DNA of 64,000 nt. It comes from Corynebacterium suedekumii. Lineage in GTDB: Bacteria; Actinomycetota; Actinomycetes; Mycobacteriales; Mycobacteriaceae. Shown here in pieces: positions 37,319 to 46,944 of this stretch (position 1 is its first letter; each line of letters starts with the position of its first letter). Location of the stretch: the NCBI RefSeq assembly GCF_030252185.1, contig NZ_CP126970.1, positions 1,488,001-1,552,000 on the forward strand, in the 5' to 3' direction. The translations under genes were made by a program, and so were the position numbers. The notes under the pieces are model-generated. The model was given only the letters and a program-made list of their open reading frames with translations. It was not told the origin of the DNA and searched no databases.

Positions 37319-37904
37319 TCACGCCGACGATGACCAGGGCGATGACGATGTAGATGATATCGGAGTAGCGGCCGATGTACTCCTCGACGAGGTGGTAGCG
37401 GTCACCCAGCCACCAGCCGGCGGCGATGAGCGCGGCGTTCCAGATCGCGGAGCCGGCCGTGGTCATCAGGCCGAAGGAGACGAGATTCATCCGGTCGATG
37501 CCCGCCGGAATGGAGATGAGCGAGCGGATGCCGGGGATGAACCGGCCGAAGAAGATCGACCACTGCCCGTGGTTGTCGAACCACTCCAGCGACTTGTCCA
37601 CATCTTCCGGCTCAACCAGCCACATCCAGTCCGCGATGCGGCGCAGACGATTCGCTCCGATGGCCGCGCCGACCCAGTAGAGCAGGTGCGCGCCGATGAC
37701 CGAGCCGGCGGTCGCCCAGACGAACGCGGCGATGACGTTGAGGTCGCCGCGTGCGGCGGTGAATCCGGCCAGCGGGAGCACGACCTCGGAGGGGATCGGC
37801 GGGAAGAGGTTCTCCAGGAGGATCGCGATTCCCACGCCCGGGGCCCCCAGGACCTCCATGAGATTGACGACCCAGTCGACGACAGAAGTGAGCATGCCTG
37901 ACAC
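37218..37904 (-). CDS. DedA family membrane protein
   Basis: About 228 residues with four to five membrane segments. Signatures: LLENLFPPIPSEVVLPLAGF, WATAGSVIGAHLLYWVGAAIG and FFGRFIPGIRSLISIPAGID with the conserved FxGRxxPxxR. DedA proteins take part in lipid flipping and membrane homeostasis. The start is GTG 37902-37904 with AGGAG 4 nt upstream, or ATG 37893-37895. Its basic, Ser/Asp-rich tail overlaps the nei2 3' end. It follows the DUF1707 gene by 18 nt and is probably co-transcribed. Confidence 0.9.
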   Translation of the reverse strand: MSGMLTSVVDWVVNLMEVLGAPGVGIAILLENLFPPIPSEVVLPLAGFTAARGDLNVIAAFVWATAGSVIGAHLLYWVGAAIGANRLRRIADWMWLVEPEDVDKSLEWFDNHGQWSIFFGRFIPGIRSLISIPAGIDRMNLVSFGLMTTAGSAIWNAALIAAGWWLGDRYHLVEEYIGRYSDIIYIVIALVIVGVIIVLLRRKRNRKKAGPQSDHPSDHQADTSDTTR

Positions 37905-37922
37905 CGTACTCCTGGGTCGGTC

Positions 37923-38441
37923 CTACTCCAGTTCACGCAACCTGGCAGTTGCCTGTCTCAGCCGCTCCACCCGCTCCGCCTCCTCGGCCTTCTTCAGCTC
38001 CTGGTAGGTCTTCTCGTCCGATTCGGAGAAACTGCCGATGACCCGCGGAATCGCCATGACGGCGGCCATGACCGGCCACACCACCCACGCCCACGAGATG
38101 CTGAAGACGAACATGAGGATGAAGAATGACGCCAGCGTGACGGAGAACACCACCCCGTCATAGGTCTCGATCTTCTTGCCCACGGTGCGCACCCGCTCCA
38201 GCTCGGCGTCCGTCTGCGTGTCGACGACCCCGCTCATCCGCGTCGGCGTCAATGCCTCCTGCAGTCCGCCCGGCAGGTCCGCGAACAACGGGCGCAGGTC
38301 CCCGTTGGTGCGGGCCTGCGTCACCGCCTCCGTGCGCTCGTCGAACTCTACGTGGTCGAGGCGGCCCTCGGCGTAGTGGCTGGCCAGCGCCTGGAGCGCG
38401 TTGATGCGGTCATTGTCGGACAAGCGCAGCTCGTCATTCAT
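37923..38441 (-). CDS. DUF1707 domain membrane protein
   Basis: 172 residues. Residues about 4-57 (LRLSDNDRINALQALASHYA, RLDHVEFDERTEAVTQAR) are a DUF1707 domain, a small helical module of actinobacterial membrane proteins. Two membrane helices (VVFSVTLASFFILMFVF and WAWVVWPVMAAVMAIP) and a charged coiled-coil tail (YQELKKAEEAERVERLRQA) follow. ATG 38439-38441. It probably forms an operon with dedA. Function unknown. Confidence 0.82.
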   Translation of the reverse strand: MNDELRLSDNDRINALQALASHYAEGRLDHVEFDERTEAVTQARTNGDLRPLFADLPGGLQEALTPTRMSGVVDTQTDAELERVRTVGKKIETYDGVVFSVTLASFFILMFVFSISWAWVVWPVMAAVMAIPRVIGSFSESDEKTYQELKKAEEAERVERLRQATARLRELE

Positions 38442-38482
38442 GGCACTCAGTCTACGTCGCCGCAGCGCAGTAGGCTGGGGGC

Positions 38483-38896
38483 ATGAATCTCCTGCTCAAC
38501 ATCGTCTGGTTCATCTTCGGTGGCTTCCTGCTCGCCGCCGGTTACGTCCTCTTCGGCATCCTCGCCTGTCTGCTCATCATCACCATCCCCGCCGGGGTGG
38601 CGTCCTTCCGCATGGCCTCCTACGCCGTCGCGCCCTTCGGCCGCTCCGTCGTCCAGCCCGTCGGCGGCTCCGGCGGGCTCTCCGCCGTGACCAACGGCAT
38701 CTGGTTCCTCATCGCCGGCCTGTGGCTGGCCATCGGCCACATCACCACCGCCGCCGCCCAGGCCGTCACCATCATCGGCATCCCGCTGGCGGTGGCCAAC
38801 ATCAAGATGATCCCGGTGACGTGCTTCCCCTTCGGCAAGGAGATCGTCGCCTCCGACCGGATCCCGTACGGCTACGAGTCGATGGTGAAGCTGTAG
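38483..38896 (+). CDS. YccF domain membrane protein
   Basis: 137 residues made of two similar hydrophobic YccF modules: LLNIVWFIFGGFLLAAGYVL with CLLIITIPAGVASFRMASYA, then GIWFLIAGLWLAIGHI with AVTIIGIPLAVANIKM. YccF proteins are small membrane proteins of unknown function. ATG 38483 lies 6 nt after TAGGCT, again a leaderless arrangement. It is divergent from DUF1707 and convergent with the ligase gene. Confidence 0.88.
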   Translation: MNLLLNIVWFIFGGFLLAAGYVLFGILACLLIITIPAGVASFRMASYAVAPFGRSVVQPVGGSGGLSAVTNGIWFLIAGLWLAIGHITTAAAQAVTIIGIPLAVANIKMIPVTCFPFGKEIVASDRIPYGYESMVKL

Positions 38897-38903
38897 CCGC
38901 GAG

Positions 38904-40391
38904 CTACACCCCGATCTTCCAGGTGTGCACCGGTTCGCCGGTGGCCTGGTTGCGCAGGTAGGCGCGCAGCATCTCGGCGAGGGCCTCCTGCCGTTCGGGG
39001 GAGCCCGGGACGGTGCCGCGGGGGGTGATCGACTGCATGGTCCGCAGCTGCCAGGTCGCGCCGTTCTGGCGGGTGCGGGCGCGTTCGGCGATGACGTCGA
39101 GGTAATGGTCGATGAGGTCGGCGTCGACGTCGAGAAGCTCGAGGCCGTTGCGCGCCTCCCGCAGGAGATGGTTACCCACGAGATCGCCGACGTCGATCCG
39201 GCCCAGCGTGGGCCAGCTCATGCGGGCGAACAGGCCCGAGCGGGCGCCGGCGAGGAAGTTCGCCTCGGCGTCGGGGAACGTCAGGCGCGACCACACCGGG
39301 CGGGTCTCCTCGGCGAGGTGCTTGACCATGCCGTAGTAGAAGGCGGCGTCGGCGACGATGTCGGTGACCGTCGGGCCGGCGGGCAGGAGCCGGTTCTCCA
39401 CCCGCAGGTGGGCGAGTTCCTGGCCGGGGGCGTAGATGGGGCGGTTCCAGCGCCACACCGTGCCGTTGTGCAGGTTGAGGTAGTGCAGGCGCGGGGAACG
39501 GCCTTCCATGATCGGGGCGCCGGCCTCCTCCCGGGCCTCGGGGATGAGCGGGGAGAAGTAGCGGACGTTCTCCTCGAACAGGTCGAAGACGCTGGTGATC
39601 CACCGTTCGCCGAACCACACGCGCGGCCGGACACCCTGGTTGACCAGCTCCGGGGTGCGGGTGTCAATGGACTGCTGGAACACCGGCACCCGGCTCTCGT
39701 GCCACAGCCGGCGGCCGAGGAACAGGGGCGAGTTCGCCCCCAGGGCCGCCTGCACACCGGCGATTGCCTGCGAGGCGTTCCACGCGTCAGGGAAACGGTT
39801 CGGCGCGACCTGCAGGTGCAGCTGCATGGAGGTGCAGGAGGACTCCGGTGCGATGTCCTCGAAGTCGACCTCGAGGTGCTCGGTGTCGGAGATGTCGATG
39901 CGCACCAGCTCGCCGCGGCTCTCCATGACGGCGTTGCTCAGCGCCCGGTAACGGTTCTCCGGGGTCATCCACGCCGGGTCGGAGAGGAACTCCTCGGTCA
40001 GCGTGGGCAGGGTGCCGATCATCGCCACCTGCGCCCCGCTTGTCGACGCCGCGTCCCGCACCGCCTGCAGCCTCGCCGACACCCCCTCGAACATCTTCCG
40101 CAGGCCGTCACCCTCCACACTCAGCGGCGGGTGGTTGAGCTCGACGTTGTAGGAACCGATCTCCGACTGGTACTCCTCATCCAGGTGGGAGAGCACCTCC
40201 CGGTTGTAGCGGACGGGCTGCATGTTCTCGTCGACGAGGTTGAGCTCGAGCTCGAGCCCGATCGTGCCGTGATCGACGAACTCGGCCGTCTGGAGATGAC
40301 GGTCGAAGATCTCCAGATCATCACCCAGCCGCTGCCGGTAACGGGTCCGCTGCTGCGGCGTGTACTTCTCGGAGGATACGGCTTCACCCAT
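38904..40391 (-). CDS. GCS2-family glutamate-cysteine ligase-like protein
   Basis: 495 residues of the carboxylate-amine ligase family related to glutamate-cysteine ligase type 2: TIGLELELNLVDENMQPVRY (Mg-ATP binding Glu pair), YNVELNHPPLSVEGDGL, ALSNAVMESRGELVRID, CTSMQLHLQVAPNRF and LRVENRLLPAGPTVTDIVAD. Corynebacteria use mycothiol rather than glutathione, so the product is uncertain; a gamma-glutamyl dipeptide or ergothioneine-type role is possible. ATG 40389-40391. It lies 37 nt downstream of pgi on the same strand. Confidence 0.82.
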   Translation of the reverse strand: MGEAVSSEKYTPQQRTRYRQRLGDDLEIFDRHLQTAEFVDHGTIGLELELNLVDENMQPVRYNREVLSHLDEEYQSEIGSYNVELNHPPLSVEGDGLRKMFEGVSARLQAVRDAASTSGAQVAMIGTLPTLTEEFLSDPAWMTPENRYRALSNAVMESRGELVRIDISDTEHLEVDFEDIAPESSCTSMQLHLQVAPNRFPDAWNASQAIAGVQAALGANSPLFLGRRLWHESRVPVFQQSIDTRTPELVNQGVRPRVWFGERWITSVFDLFEENVRYFSPLIPEAREEAGAPIMEGRSPRLHYLNLHNGTVWRWNRPIYAPGQELAHLRVENRLLPAGPTVTDIVADAAFYYGMVKHLAEETRPVWSRLTFPDAEANFLAGARSGLFARMSWPTLGRIDVGDLVGNHLLREARNGLELLDVDADLIDHYLDVIAERARTRQNGATWQLRTMQSITPRGTVPGSPERQEALAEMLRAYLRNQATGEPVHTWKIGV

Positions 40392-40428
40392 GGATCTGAG
40401 ATAACCACAGATTCATGGGTTGCGGGGG

Positions 40429-42066
40429 TTATTTATGCGAGCGGTACCACCCGATGAGCGCGTCCGTGGAGGAGTCGCCGGAATCGGCCTTCTCCTCGCC
40501 GGATACCGCCGCGGCCAGCTGGTTGGCCTGGGCCTTGCCCAGCTCCACGCCCCACTGGTCGAAGGAGTTGATGTCCCAGATCACACCCTGGACGAAGGTG
40601 ATGTGCTCGTAGAGGGCGATGAGCGCACCGAGCACAGCCGGGGTCAGCTCCTCCGCGAGGATCGTCGTCGTCGGGCGGTTGCCCGGCATGACCTTGTGCA
40701 CCGCCAGGTCCTCGGCGACTCCCTCGGCGACGATCTCCTCGACCGTCTTACCGAAGGCCAGCACCTTCGTCTGTGCGAAGAGGTTGCCCATGAGCAGGTC
40801 ATGCATGGACCCCTCACCGGAGGCGGTGGGCAGATCCTCCTTCGGGCGGGCGAAACCGATGAAGTCCGCCGGCACGATGCGGGTGCCCTGGTGCATGAGC
40901 TGGTAGAACGCGTGCTGGCCGTTGGTGCCCGGCTCACCCCAGTAGATCTCACCGGTGGAGTAGGTGACGGCCTCGCCACCCCGGCGCACGGACTTGCCGT
41001 TGGACTCCATGGTCAGCTGCTGCAGGTAGGCCGGGAAGCGGGACAGGTCCTGCGAGTAGGGGAGCACCGCGTGAGTGTCGGCGCCGTGGAAGTTGGAGTA
41101 CCAGACCCCCAGCAGCGCCATGAGGACGGGGACGTTCCTCTCGAAGGGGCTGGAACGGAAGTGCTCGTCCATCGCCCGGAAGCCCTCGAGGAAACGCATG
41201 AAGTCCATCGGGCCGATGACCGCCATGAGCGACAGCCCGATCGCCGAGTCGACGGAGTAGCGGCCGCCGACCCAGTCCCAGAAACCGAACATGTTCTTCG
41301 TGTCGATGCCGAACTCGGCGACCTTCTCCGCGTTCGTCGACACCGCGACGAAGTGCCTGGCCACCGCGGACTCGTCACCGTCGAACTTGTCCAGCAGCCA
41401 ACGCTTGGCGGCGTGCGCGTTGGCCAGGGTCTCCTGGGTGGTGAAGGTCTTGGAGGCGATGATGAACAGCGTCGACTCGGGATCGAGGTCGTCGAGGACG
41501 GCCGACATGTCCGCTGGATCGACATTGGAGACGAACTCCGCGGTGATGCCGGCCGTGGCGTAGGCCCGCAACGCCAGGGTCGCCATCTTCGGGCCCAGGT
41601 CCGAACCGCCGATGCCGATGTTGACCACCTTCTTGATCGTCCGGCCCGTGTGCCCCTGCCAGTTACCCGAACGCAGCGCCGAGGCGAAGTCCCGCATCCG
41701 GCCGAGCACCTCGTGGACGTCCGCGGCCACGTCCTGCCCGTCGACCTCCAGATCCTCCTCGGCCGGCAGCCGCAGCGCCGTGTGCAGCACCGCACGGTCC
41801 TCGGTGTTGTTGAGGTGATCGCCGCGGAACATCGCCTCGATCGCGTCAGTGAGCTCCGCCTCCTTGGCCAGGGCGACGAGGGCCTCCACGACGGTGTCGT
41901 CCAGCAGATTCTTGGACAGATCCACATGCAGACCCGCGGCATCGAACGTGTACCTCTCCGCGCGCCGCTCATCCGCAGCGAACAGATCCCGCAGCGTGGT
42001 GGATTGCGTGCGCTCGAAGACGGACTCCAGGTTGCGCCATTCCGCGGTGGTGGTGATGTCGGCCAT
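40429..42066 (-). CDS. pgi: Glucose-6-phosphate isomerase
   Basis: 545 residues. [18 protein letters not shown] (sugar-phosphate site), [70 protein letters not shown] with catalytic Glu and His, and [14 protein letters not shown] with the catalytic Lys are the family signatures. It interconverts glucose-6-P and fructose-6-P. ATG 42064-42066 follows AAGGAG by 7 nt; the longer upstream frame is not supported. Confidence 0.96.
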   Translation of the reverse strand: MADITTTAEWRNLESVFERTQSTTLRDLFAADERRAERYTFDAAGLHVDLSKNLLDDTVVEALVALAKEAELTDAIEAMFRGDHLNNTEDRAVLHTALRLPAEEDLEVDGQDVAADVHEVLGRMRDFASALRSGNWQGHTGRTIKKVVNIGIGGSDLGPKMATLALRAYATAGITAEFVSNVDPADMSAVLDDLDPESTLFIIASKTFTTQETLANAHAAKRWLLDKFDGDESAVARHFVAVSTNAEKVAEFGIDTKNMFGFWDWVGGRYSVDSAIGLSLMAVIGPMDFMRFLEGFRAMDEHFRSSPFERNVPVLMALLGVWYSNFHGADTHAVLPYSQDLSRFPAYLQQLTMESNGKSVRRGGEAVTYSTGEIYWGEPGTNGQHAFYQLMHQGTRIVPADFIGFARPKEDLPTASGEGSMHDLLMGNLFAQTKVLAFGKTVEEIVAEGVAEDLAVHKVMPGNRPTTTILAEELTPAVLGALIALYEHITFVQGVIWDINSFDQWGVELGKAQANQLAAAVSGEEKADSGDSSTDALIGWYRSHK

Positions 42067-42151
42067 GTCTGACTCCTTGAAAGTGGACGTGCGAAGGACG
42101 TACGAAGCATTCCCTACCGAATGTAATGAAGAACCGGGCACAATGGGCGGC

Positions 42152-42483
42152 ATGAGCATCGTCAAGATCAACGCCATCACTGTCCCCGAGGGCGCCGGCC
42201 CCGAACTCGAGGCCCGCTTCGCCGCCCGCAAACACGCCGTCGACTCCTCCCCGGATTCGAGGGATTCCAGCTCCTGCGCCCCGTCGCCGGCGACGACCGG
42301 TACTTCGTGGTCACCCGCTGGGCAGACGAGGCCTCCTACCAGGCCTGGCGCGACGGTGACGCCCGCGTCGCGCACGGTGGACACGGTGGGCAGCGCCCCG
42401 TCGCCGTCGGCGCCGAACTCCTCGAGTTCGAGATCGTCCTCGACTCCACTGATGACACCAAAGGCGACTCCGCCGAAAAATAA
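42152..42483 (+). pseudogene. Antibiotic-biosynthesis-monooxygenase (ABM) domain protein, frameshifted
   Basis: A heme-degrading/ABM-type small ferredoxin-like domain. It starts [20 protein letters not shown] and breaks at 42253-42254, where one G seems missing from a G-run. Restoring it gives [20 protein letters not shown] and [15 protein letters not shown], ending in [14 protein letters not shown] and TAA 42481-42483 (110 residues). CACAAT lies 7 nt before ATG 42152, so the start is probably leaderless. If the lost base is an assembly error the gene is intact. It lies 17 nt upstream of gabD. Confidence 0.78.
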
Positions 42484-42500
42484 GGAGTAGAGGTGGAGGT

Positions 42501-43970
42501 ATGAATTCCACCGACCTCCAGCAGCTCATCGACACCACCCCCACCGGCCTGTTCATCGGCGGCGAGTTCACCGACGCCGACAACGGCGACACCTTCGAGG
42601 TGATCAACCCCTCCGACGGCTCCGTCCTCACCACCGTCGCCTCCGCCTCCGAGGCAGACGCCCGCCGCGCCCTCGACGTCAACGCCGACGCCCAGACCAC
42701 CTGGGGCACCACCCCCGCCCGCGAACGCGCCGAGATCCTCCGCCGCACCTACGAGTACCTCATCGACCACACCGAGGAACTGGCCTACCTCCAGTCCGCC
42801 GAACTCGGCCGCGCCCTGCCCGACTCCGAGGCCGAGGTCACCTACGGCGCCGAGTTCTTCCGCTGGTTCGCCGAGGAGGCCGTCCGCGTCCGCGGCGACT
42901 ACCGCCACGCCCCCAACGGCGCCGGCCGCATCATCGTCCACGAACAGCCTGTCGGCCCGTCCCTGGCCATCACCCCGTGGAACTTCCCGCTAGCCATGGG
43001 CGCCCGCAAGATCGCCCCCGCGCTCGCCGCCGGCTGCACCATGATCATCAAACCCGCCTCCAAGACCCCGCTGACCATGCTCTTCCTGGCCAAGGCGCTC
43101 AAGGAATCCGGACTGCCCGACGGCGTCCTCGCCGTCCTGCCCACCGGCCACAGCGCCAACGTCTCCGCGCTGCTTGGCGACGCCCGCCTGCGCAAGTTCA
43201 CCTTCACCGGCTCGACCGAAGTGGGCCAGATGCTCGGCGCCAAGGCCGCCGAACACTCCATGAAGGTCTCCCTCGAGCTCGGCGGCAACGCCCCCTACAT
43301 CGTCTGCGCCGACGCCGACCTCGACGTCGCCGCCGAGGCCGTCGCCGTGGCCAAGATGCGCGGCGCCGGCCAGGTCTGCATCGCCGCCAACCGCTTCCTC
43401 GTCCACTCCTCCGTCAAGGACGAGTTCGTCGCCAAGGCCACCGAGGTGATGAAGTCCTTCCGCATCGGCCCCGGCACCGAGGACGGAGTCACCTACGGCC
43501 CGTTGTCCGGTGCCGACCAGCTGGAGAAGGTCAGCGGCCTCGTCGACGACGCCATGGAACGCGGCGCGAACCGCCCCCTCGGCGGCGAGCTGCCCGACGG
43601 GCTGCACCCGGACGGCTACTACTACCCGGCGACCGTCCTCACCGACATCGCCGAGGGCTCCGAGATCCTCACCGAGGAGATCTTCGGCCCCGTCCTCGCG
43701 GTGAGCACCTTCGACACCGACGACGAGGCCATCGCCATGGCCAACAACACCCCCTTCGGCCTGGCGTCCTACCTGTTCACCGAGAACCTCACCCACGCCC
43801 TCGACCTGGCGGAGCGGATCGAGGCCGGGATGGTCGCCGTGAACAAGGGCGCGCTGTTCGATCCGGCCGCCCCCTTCGGCGGCGTCAAGGAGTCCGGCCT
43901 CGGACGCGAAGGCGGCTTCGAGGGCATCCACGAGTTCCTCGAGCCGAAGTTCATCTCGCTGCCGCTGTAG
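42501..43970 (+). CDS. gabD: Succinate-semialdehyde dehydrogenase-type aldehyde dehydrogenase
   Basis: 489 residues. It oxidises succinate semialdehyde (or a similar aldehyde) to the acid with NAD(P). Signatures: [43 protein letters not shown] with Glu259, [10 protein letters not shown] with catalytic Cys293, and [19 protein letters not shown]. The GQVC and C-terminal blocks fit the SSADH group, but the substrate is inferred. ATG 42501 follows GGTGGAGGT. No adjacent GABA transaminase is present. A strong palindrome follows the stop. Confidence 0.88.
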   Translation: MNSTDLQQLIDTTPTGLFIGGEFTDADNGDTFEVINPSDGSVLTTVASASEADARRALDVNADAQTTWGTTPARERAEILRRTYEYLIDHTEELAYLQSAELGRALPDSEAEVTYGAEFFRWFAEEAVRVRGDYRHAPNGAGRIIVHEQPVGPSLAITPWNFPLAMGARKIAPALAAGCTMIIKPASKTPLTMLFLAKALKESGLPDGVLAVLPTGHSANVSALLGDARLRKFTFTGSTEVGQMLGAKAAEHSMKVSLELGGNAPYIVCADADLDVAAEAVAVAKMRGAGQVCIAANRFLVHSSVKDEFVAKATEVMKSFRIGPGTEDGVTYGPLSGADQLEKVSGLVDDAMERGANRPLGGELPDGLHPDGYYYPATVLTDIAEGSEILTEEIFGPVLAVSTFDTDDEAIAMANNTPFGLASYLFTENLTHALDLAERIEAGMVAVNKGALFDPAAPFGGVKESGLGREGGFEGIHEFLEPKFISLPL

Positions 43971-43999
43971 AGCTGGCGGGGTAGGTGCTGTTTCCGGCG

Positions 44000-44083
44000 C
44001 TTTTTCGTTGTTCTCGAATTGGGCTCATCACCGCTGGTAGCGCTACCAGCGGTGATGGGGGCAAAACGAAGAAAACGAAAATA
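44000..44083. repeat. Imperfect long inverted repeat around a perfect 32-bp palindrome
   Basis: The core 44026-44057 is a perfect 32-bp palindrome whose half is CATCACCGCTGGTAGC. Outside it the flanks TTTTTCGTTGTTCT and AAGAAAACGAAAA are nearly complementary, extending the symmetry to about 84 bp. It lies between convergent gabD and csm, where a bidirectional terminator is expected, but it is unusually long and symmetric; a MITE-like element is an alternative. Confidence 0.7.
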
Positions 44084-44187
44084 CCCGGGAAGCAACGACC
44101 TCTTCCACAACGCCCACGGCCCCACAACGGTTCATGCCACGAGGTCGAGGACAAGCGAGGGAGCGCGTGGCCAGCTCCGTGCGCAAG

Positions 44188-44496
44188 TCAGCCGAGGCGG
44201 CCGCGCCCGAGGCGGAGCAGGATGCTGGCGAGTGCGGGGCCCTCGTCGCCGAGTTCCTCGCGGAACTGGTTGATGATCGCCACCTCGCGGGTGTGGACCA
44301 GGCGGGTCCCGCCGGATCCCATGCGGGTCTTGCCGATGGCCTTGGACACCTGCGTGCGGCGCTGGACGGCGTCGAGGATGACGCGGTCGAGCCGGTCGAT
44401 CTCCTGCCGGTACTGCTGGATCTCCGCGTCGGACAACGGGTCGTCGGTGCCCGAGGGCATGCGGATCTCAAACTGGTTCTCAGCAGCGTCTGTCAT
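44188..44496 (-). CDS. csm: Chorismate mutase (AroQ type)
   Basis: 102 residues, all-helical AroQ fold: DAEIQQYRQEIDRLDRVILD, AVQRRTQVSKAIGKTRMGSG and HTREVAIINQFREELG carry the Arg/Lys residues that bind chorismate. It converts chorismate to prephenate for Phe/Tyr synthesis. The location between pgi and pcrA agrees with C. glutamicum. ATG 44494-44496 has CACAAT 7 nt upstream, so it is probably leaderless; the ATG at 44505 would lie inside that box. Such enzymes may need a DAHP synthase partner for full activity. Confidence 0.88.
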   Translation of the reverse strand: MTDAAENQFEIRMPSGTDDPLSDAEIQQYRQEIDRLDRVILDAVQRRTQVSKAIGKTRMGSGGTRLVHTREVAIINQFREELGDEGPALASILLRLGRGRLG

Positions 44497-44553
44497 GGTC
44501 AACATTGTGCCACGGGGGTCGTGTCGGGTCGTACTAGTAGGTTGTTAGGCATC

Positions 44554-46944
44554 ATGAATTCGCCGTTTTCTCCCGCCGCCCAATCGTCGCCCCAGTCGTC
44601 CCAGTCCGCCGATCTCACGCTCGGCCTCAACGAGCAGCAGCGTGCCGCCGTGGAGCATGCGGGATCGCCGCTGCTCATCGTCGCCGGCGCCGGTTCGGGT
44701 AAGACGGCGGTGCTCACCCGCCGGATCGCGTACCTGATGAGCCATCGGGGGGTGGCGCCGTGGCAGATCCTGGCGATCACGTTCACCAACAAGGCGGCGG
44801 CGGAGATGAAGGAGCGGGTGTCGTCGCTGGTGGGTCCGGTGGCGGAGCGGATGTGGGTGGCCACGTTCCACTCGGTGTGTGTGCGGATTCTGCGGCAGCA
44901 GGCACAGCTGGTGCCGGGGCTGAACACGAACTTCACCATCTACGACTCGGATGACTCGCGGCGGCTGCTGAGCATGATCGCGAAGGATCAGGGTCTGGAC
45001 ATGAAGAAGTTCACGGCCCGGGTGCTGGCGAACGCGATCTCGAATCTCAAGAACGAGCTCATTGACCCGGACGCGGCAGCCGCGGAGGCGGCGGCGACGC
45101 GGAATCCCTTCGAGATGACGGTGGGGGAGGTGTACGCGGACTATCAGCGGCGCCTGCGTGCGGCGAACGCGGTGGACTTCGACGATCTCATCGGTGAGGT
45201 GGTGCGGATCTTCACCGATCATCCCCAGGTGACCGACTACTACCGGCGCCGGTTCCGCCATGTGCTCATTGACGAGTACCAGGACACCAACCATGCGCAG
45301 TACAAGCTCATCTCCACGCTGGTCGGCGACGGGCCGGATGCGCCGGAGTTGTGCGTGGTGGGTGATTCGGATCAGTCGATCTACGCGTTCCGTGGGGCGA
45401 CGATCCGCAACATCGAGGAGTTCGAGCGCGATTATCCGCAGGCGCGGACGATCCTGCTGGAGCAGAACTACCGGTCGACGCAGACGATTCTCAATGCGGC
45501 GAATGCGGTGATCTCGCGCAATGACGGCCGGCGGGAGAAGAAGCTGTGGACGGCGCTGGGGCAGGGGCAGGAGATCGTCGGCTATGTCTCGGACAACGAG
45601 CACGATGAGGCCCGTTTCATCGCCGGTGAGATCGATGCCGCGGTGGACCGGGGCCGGTCGTACTCGGAGATCGCGGTGATGTACCGGACGAACAACGCCT
45701 CGCGAGCGGTGGAGGACATCTTCATCCGGGCGGGCATCCCCTACAAGGTGGTCGGGGGCACCCGGTTCTACGAGCGCCGGGAGATCCGGGACATCGTCGC
45801 CTACCTGCGGGTGCTGGACAATCCGGATGACACGGTGAGCCTGCGCCGGATCATCAACACGCCGCGGCGTGGCATCGGCGACAAGGCGCAGGGTTTCATC
45901 GCCCTGCACGCGGAGAATCTCGGGGTCAGCTTCGGTAAGGCGCTTGTCGACGCCGCGGAGGACAAGGTCTCCCTCCTCGGCGCGCGGGGGCGCAATGCGG
46001 TGATCAAGTTTAACGAAATCATGGACACGCTGCGGGCGGGGATGCCGACCATGGTCAACGAGGCGACGGGGATGCCAGACCTGGGTGAGCTCATCAGCCG
46101 GATCCTCGACGTCACCGGTTACCGCGCGGAGCTGGAGGCGAGCAATGACCCGCAGGACGGTGCCCGCCTGGACAACCTGAACGAGCTGGTGTCGGTGGCC
46201 CGCGAGTTCTCCTCGGAGGCGGCGAACCAGATCGCCTACGCGGAGATGGACGGCGGGGAGTTCGAACCGGAGGAGGGGGAGGCCCTGCCAGGCTCGCTGC
46301 AGGCGTTTCTGGAGAAGGTGTCCCTGGTGGCGGACGCCGATCAGATCCCGGACAACGAGCAGGGCGTGGTCACACTCATGACGCTGCACACGGCGAAGGG
46401 CCTGGAGTTCCCGGTGGTGTTCCTCACCGGCTGGGAGGACGGTCAGTTCCCCCATCTGCGTGCGCTGGGTGACCCGAAGGAGCTCGCGGAGGAGCGGCGG
46501 CTGGCGTACGTGGGCATCACCCGTGCCCGGGAGCAGCTCTATGTCACCCGGGCGATGCTGCGGTCCTCGTGGGGTAACGCGGTGACCAACCCGCCGAGCC
46601 GGTTCCTCGGGGAGATCCCGGACGAGCTGATCGACTGGCGTCGGGAGGAACCGGAGCACTCCTTCGCGGACTCCTGGGGCGGCGGCGGTTCGTGGGGGGA
46701 CACCTGGGGTCAGCAGCCCCGGTCGATCCCGAAGAAGAAGACCCTGCCCACCGCGCCGAAGTCCCGCAACAACACGAACCTGCAGCTGGCCGTGGGGGAC
46801 CGAGTCAACCACGACAAGTACGGGCTGGGGACGGTCATCGCCTCCGACGGCTCGGGTGCCCGGGCGACGGTGACCATCGACTTCGGGTCCTCGGGAAAGG
46901 TCCGTCTCATGCTCATCGGCGGGGTGCCGATGGAGAAGCTGTAG
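44554..46944 (+). CDS. pcrA: ATP-dependent DNA helicase PcrA/UvrD
   Basis: 796 residues, SF1A helicase. Motifs: LNEQQRAAVEHAGSPLLIVA (Q-motif), GAGSGKTAVLTRR (Walker A, Lys50), ILAITFTNKAAAEMKER (Ia), HVLIDEYQDTNHAQY (Walker B), VVGDSDQSIYAFRGA (III), LEQNYRSTQTIL (IV), VTLMTLHTAKGLEFPVVFL (V) and ERRLAYVGITRAREQLYV (VI). The C-terminal tail ends in a Tudor-like segment (VGDRVNHDKYGLGTVIAS) typical of PcrA that contacts RNA polymerase. It unwinds DNA in repair and replication-conflict removal. ATG 44554. It ends directly against the M23 peptidase gene with no gap. Confidence 0.95.
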   Translation: MNSPFSPAAQSSPQSSQSADLTLGLNEQQRAAVEHAGSPLLIVAGAGSGKTAVLTRRIAYLMSHRGVAPWQILAITFTNKAAAEMKERVSSLVGPVAERMWVATFHSVCVRILRQQAQLVPGLNTNFTIYDSDDSRRLLSMIAKDQGLDMKKFTARVLANAISNLKNELIDPDAAAAEAAATRNPFEMTVGEVYADYQRRLRAANAVDFDDLIGEVVRIFTDHPQVTDYYRRRFRHVLIDEYQDTNHAQYKLISTLVGDGPDAPELCVVGDSDQSIYAFRGATIRNIEEFERDYPQARTILLEQNYRSTQTILNAANAVISRNDGRREKKLWTALGQGQEIVGYVSDNEHDEARFIAGEIDAAVDRGRSYSEIAVMYRTNNASRAVEDIFIRAGIPYKVVGGTRFYERREIRDIVAYLRVLDNPDDTVSLRRIINTPRRGIGDKAQGFIALHAENLGVSFGKALVDAAEDKVSLLGARGRNAVIKFNEIMDTLRAGMPTMVNEATGMPDLGELISRILDVTGYRAELEASNDPQDGARLDNLNELVSVAREFSSEAANQIAYAEMDGGEFEPEEGEALPGSLQAFLEKVSLVADADQIPDNEQGVVTLMTLHTAKGLEFPVVFLTGWEDGQFPHLRALGDPKELAEERRLAYVGITRAREQLYVTRAMLRSSWGNAVTNPPSRFLGEIPDELIDWRREEPEHSFADSWGGGGSWGDTWGQQPRSIPKKKTLPTAPKSRNNTNLQLAVGDRVNHDKYGLGTVIASDGSGARATVTIDFGSSGKVRLMLIGGVPMEKL

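Noticed and set aside
44043..44160. Short reading frames across the palindrome after gabD
   Set aside because: They have no ribosome-binding site, read through a perfect palindrome and show no recognisable composition.
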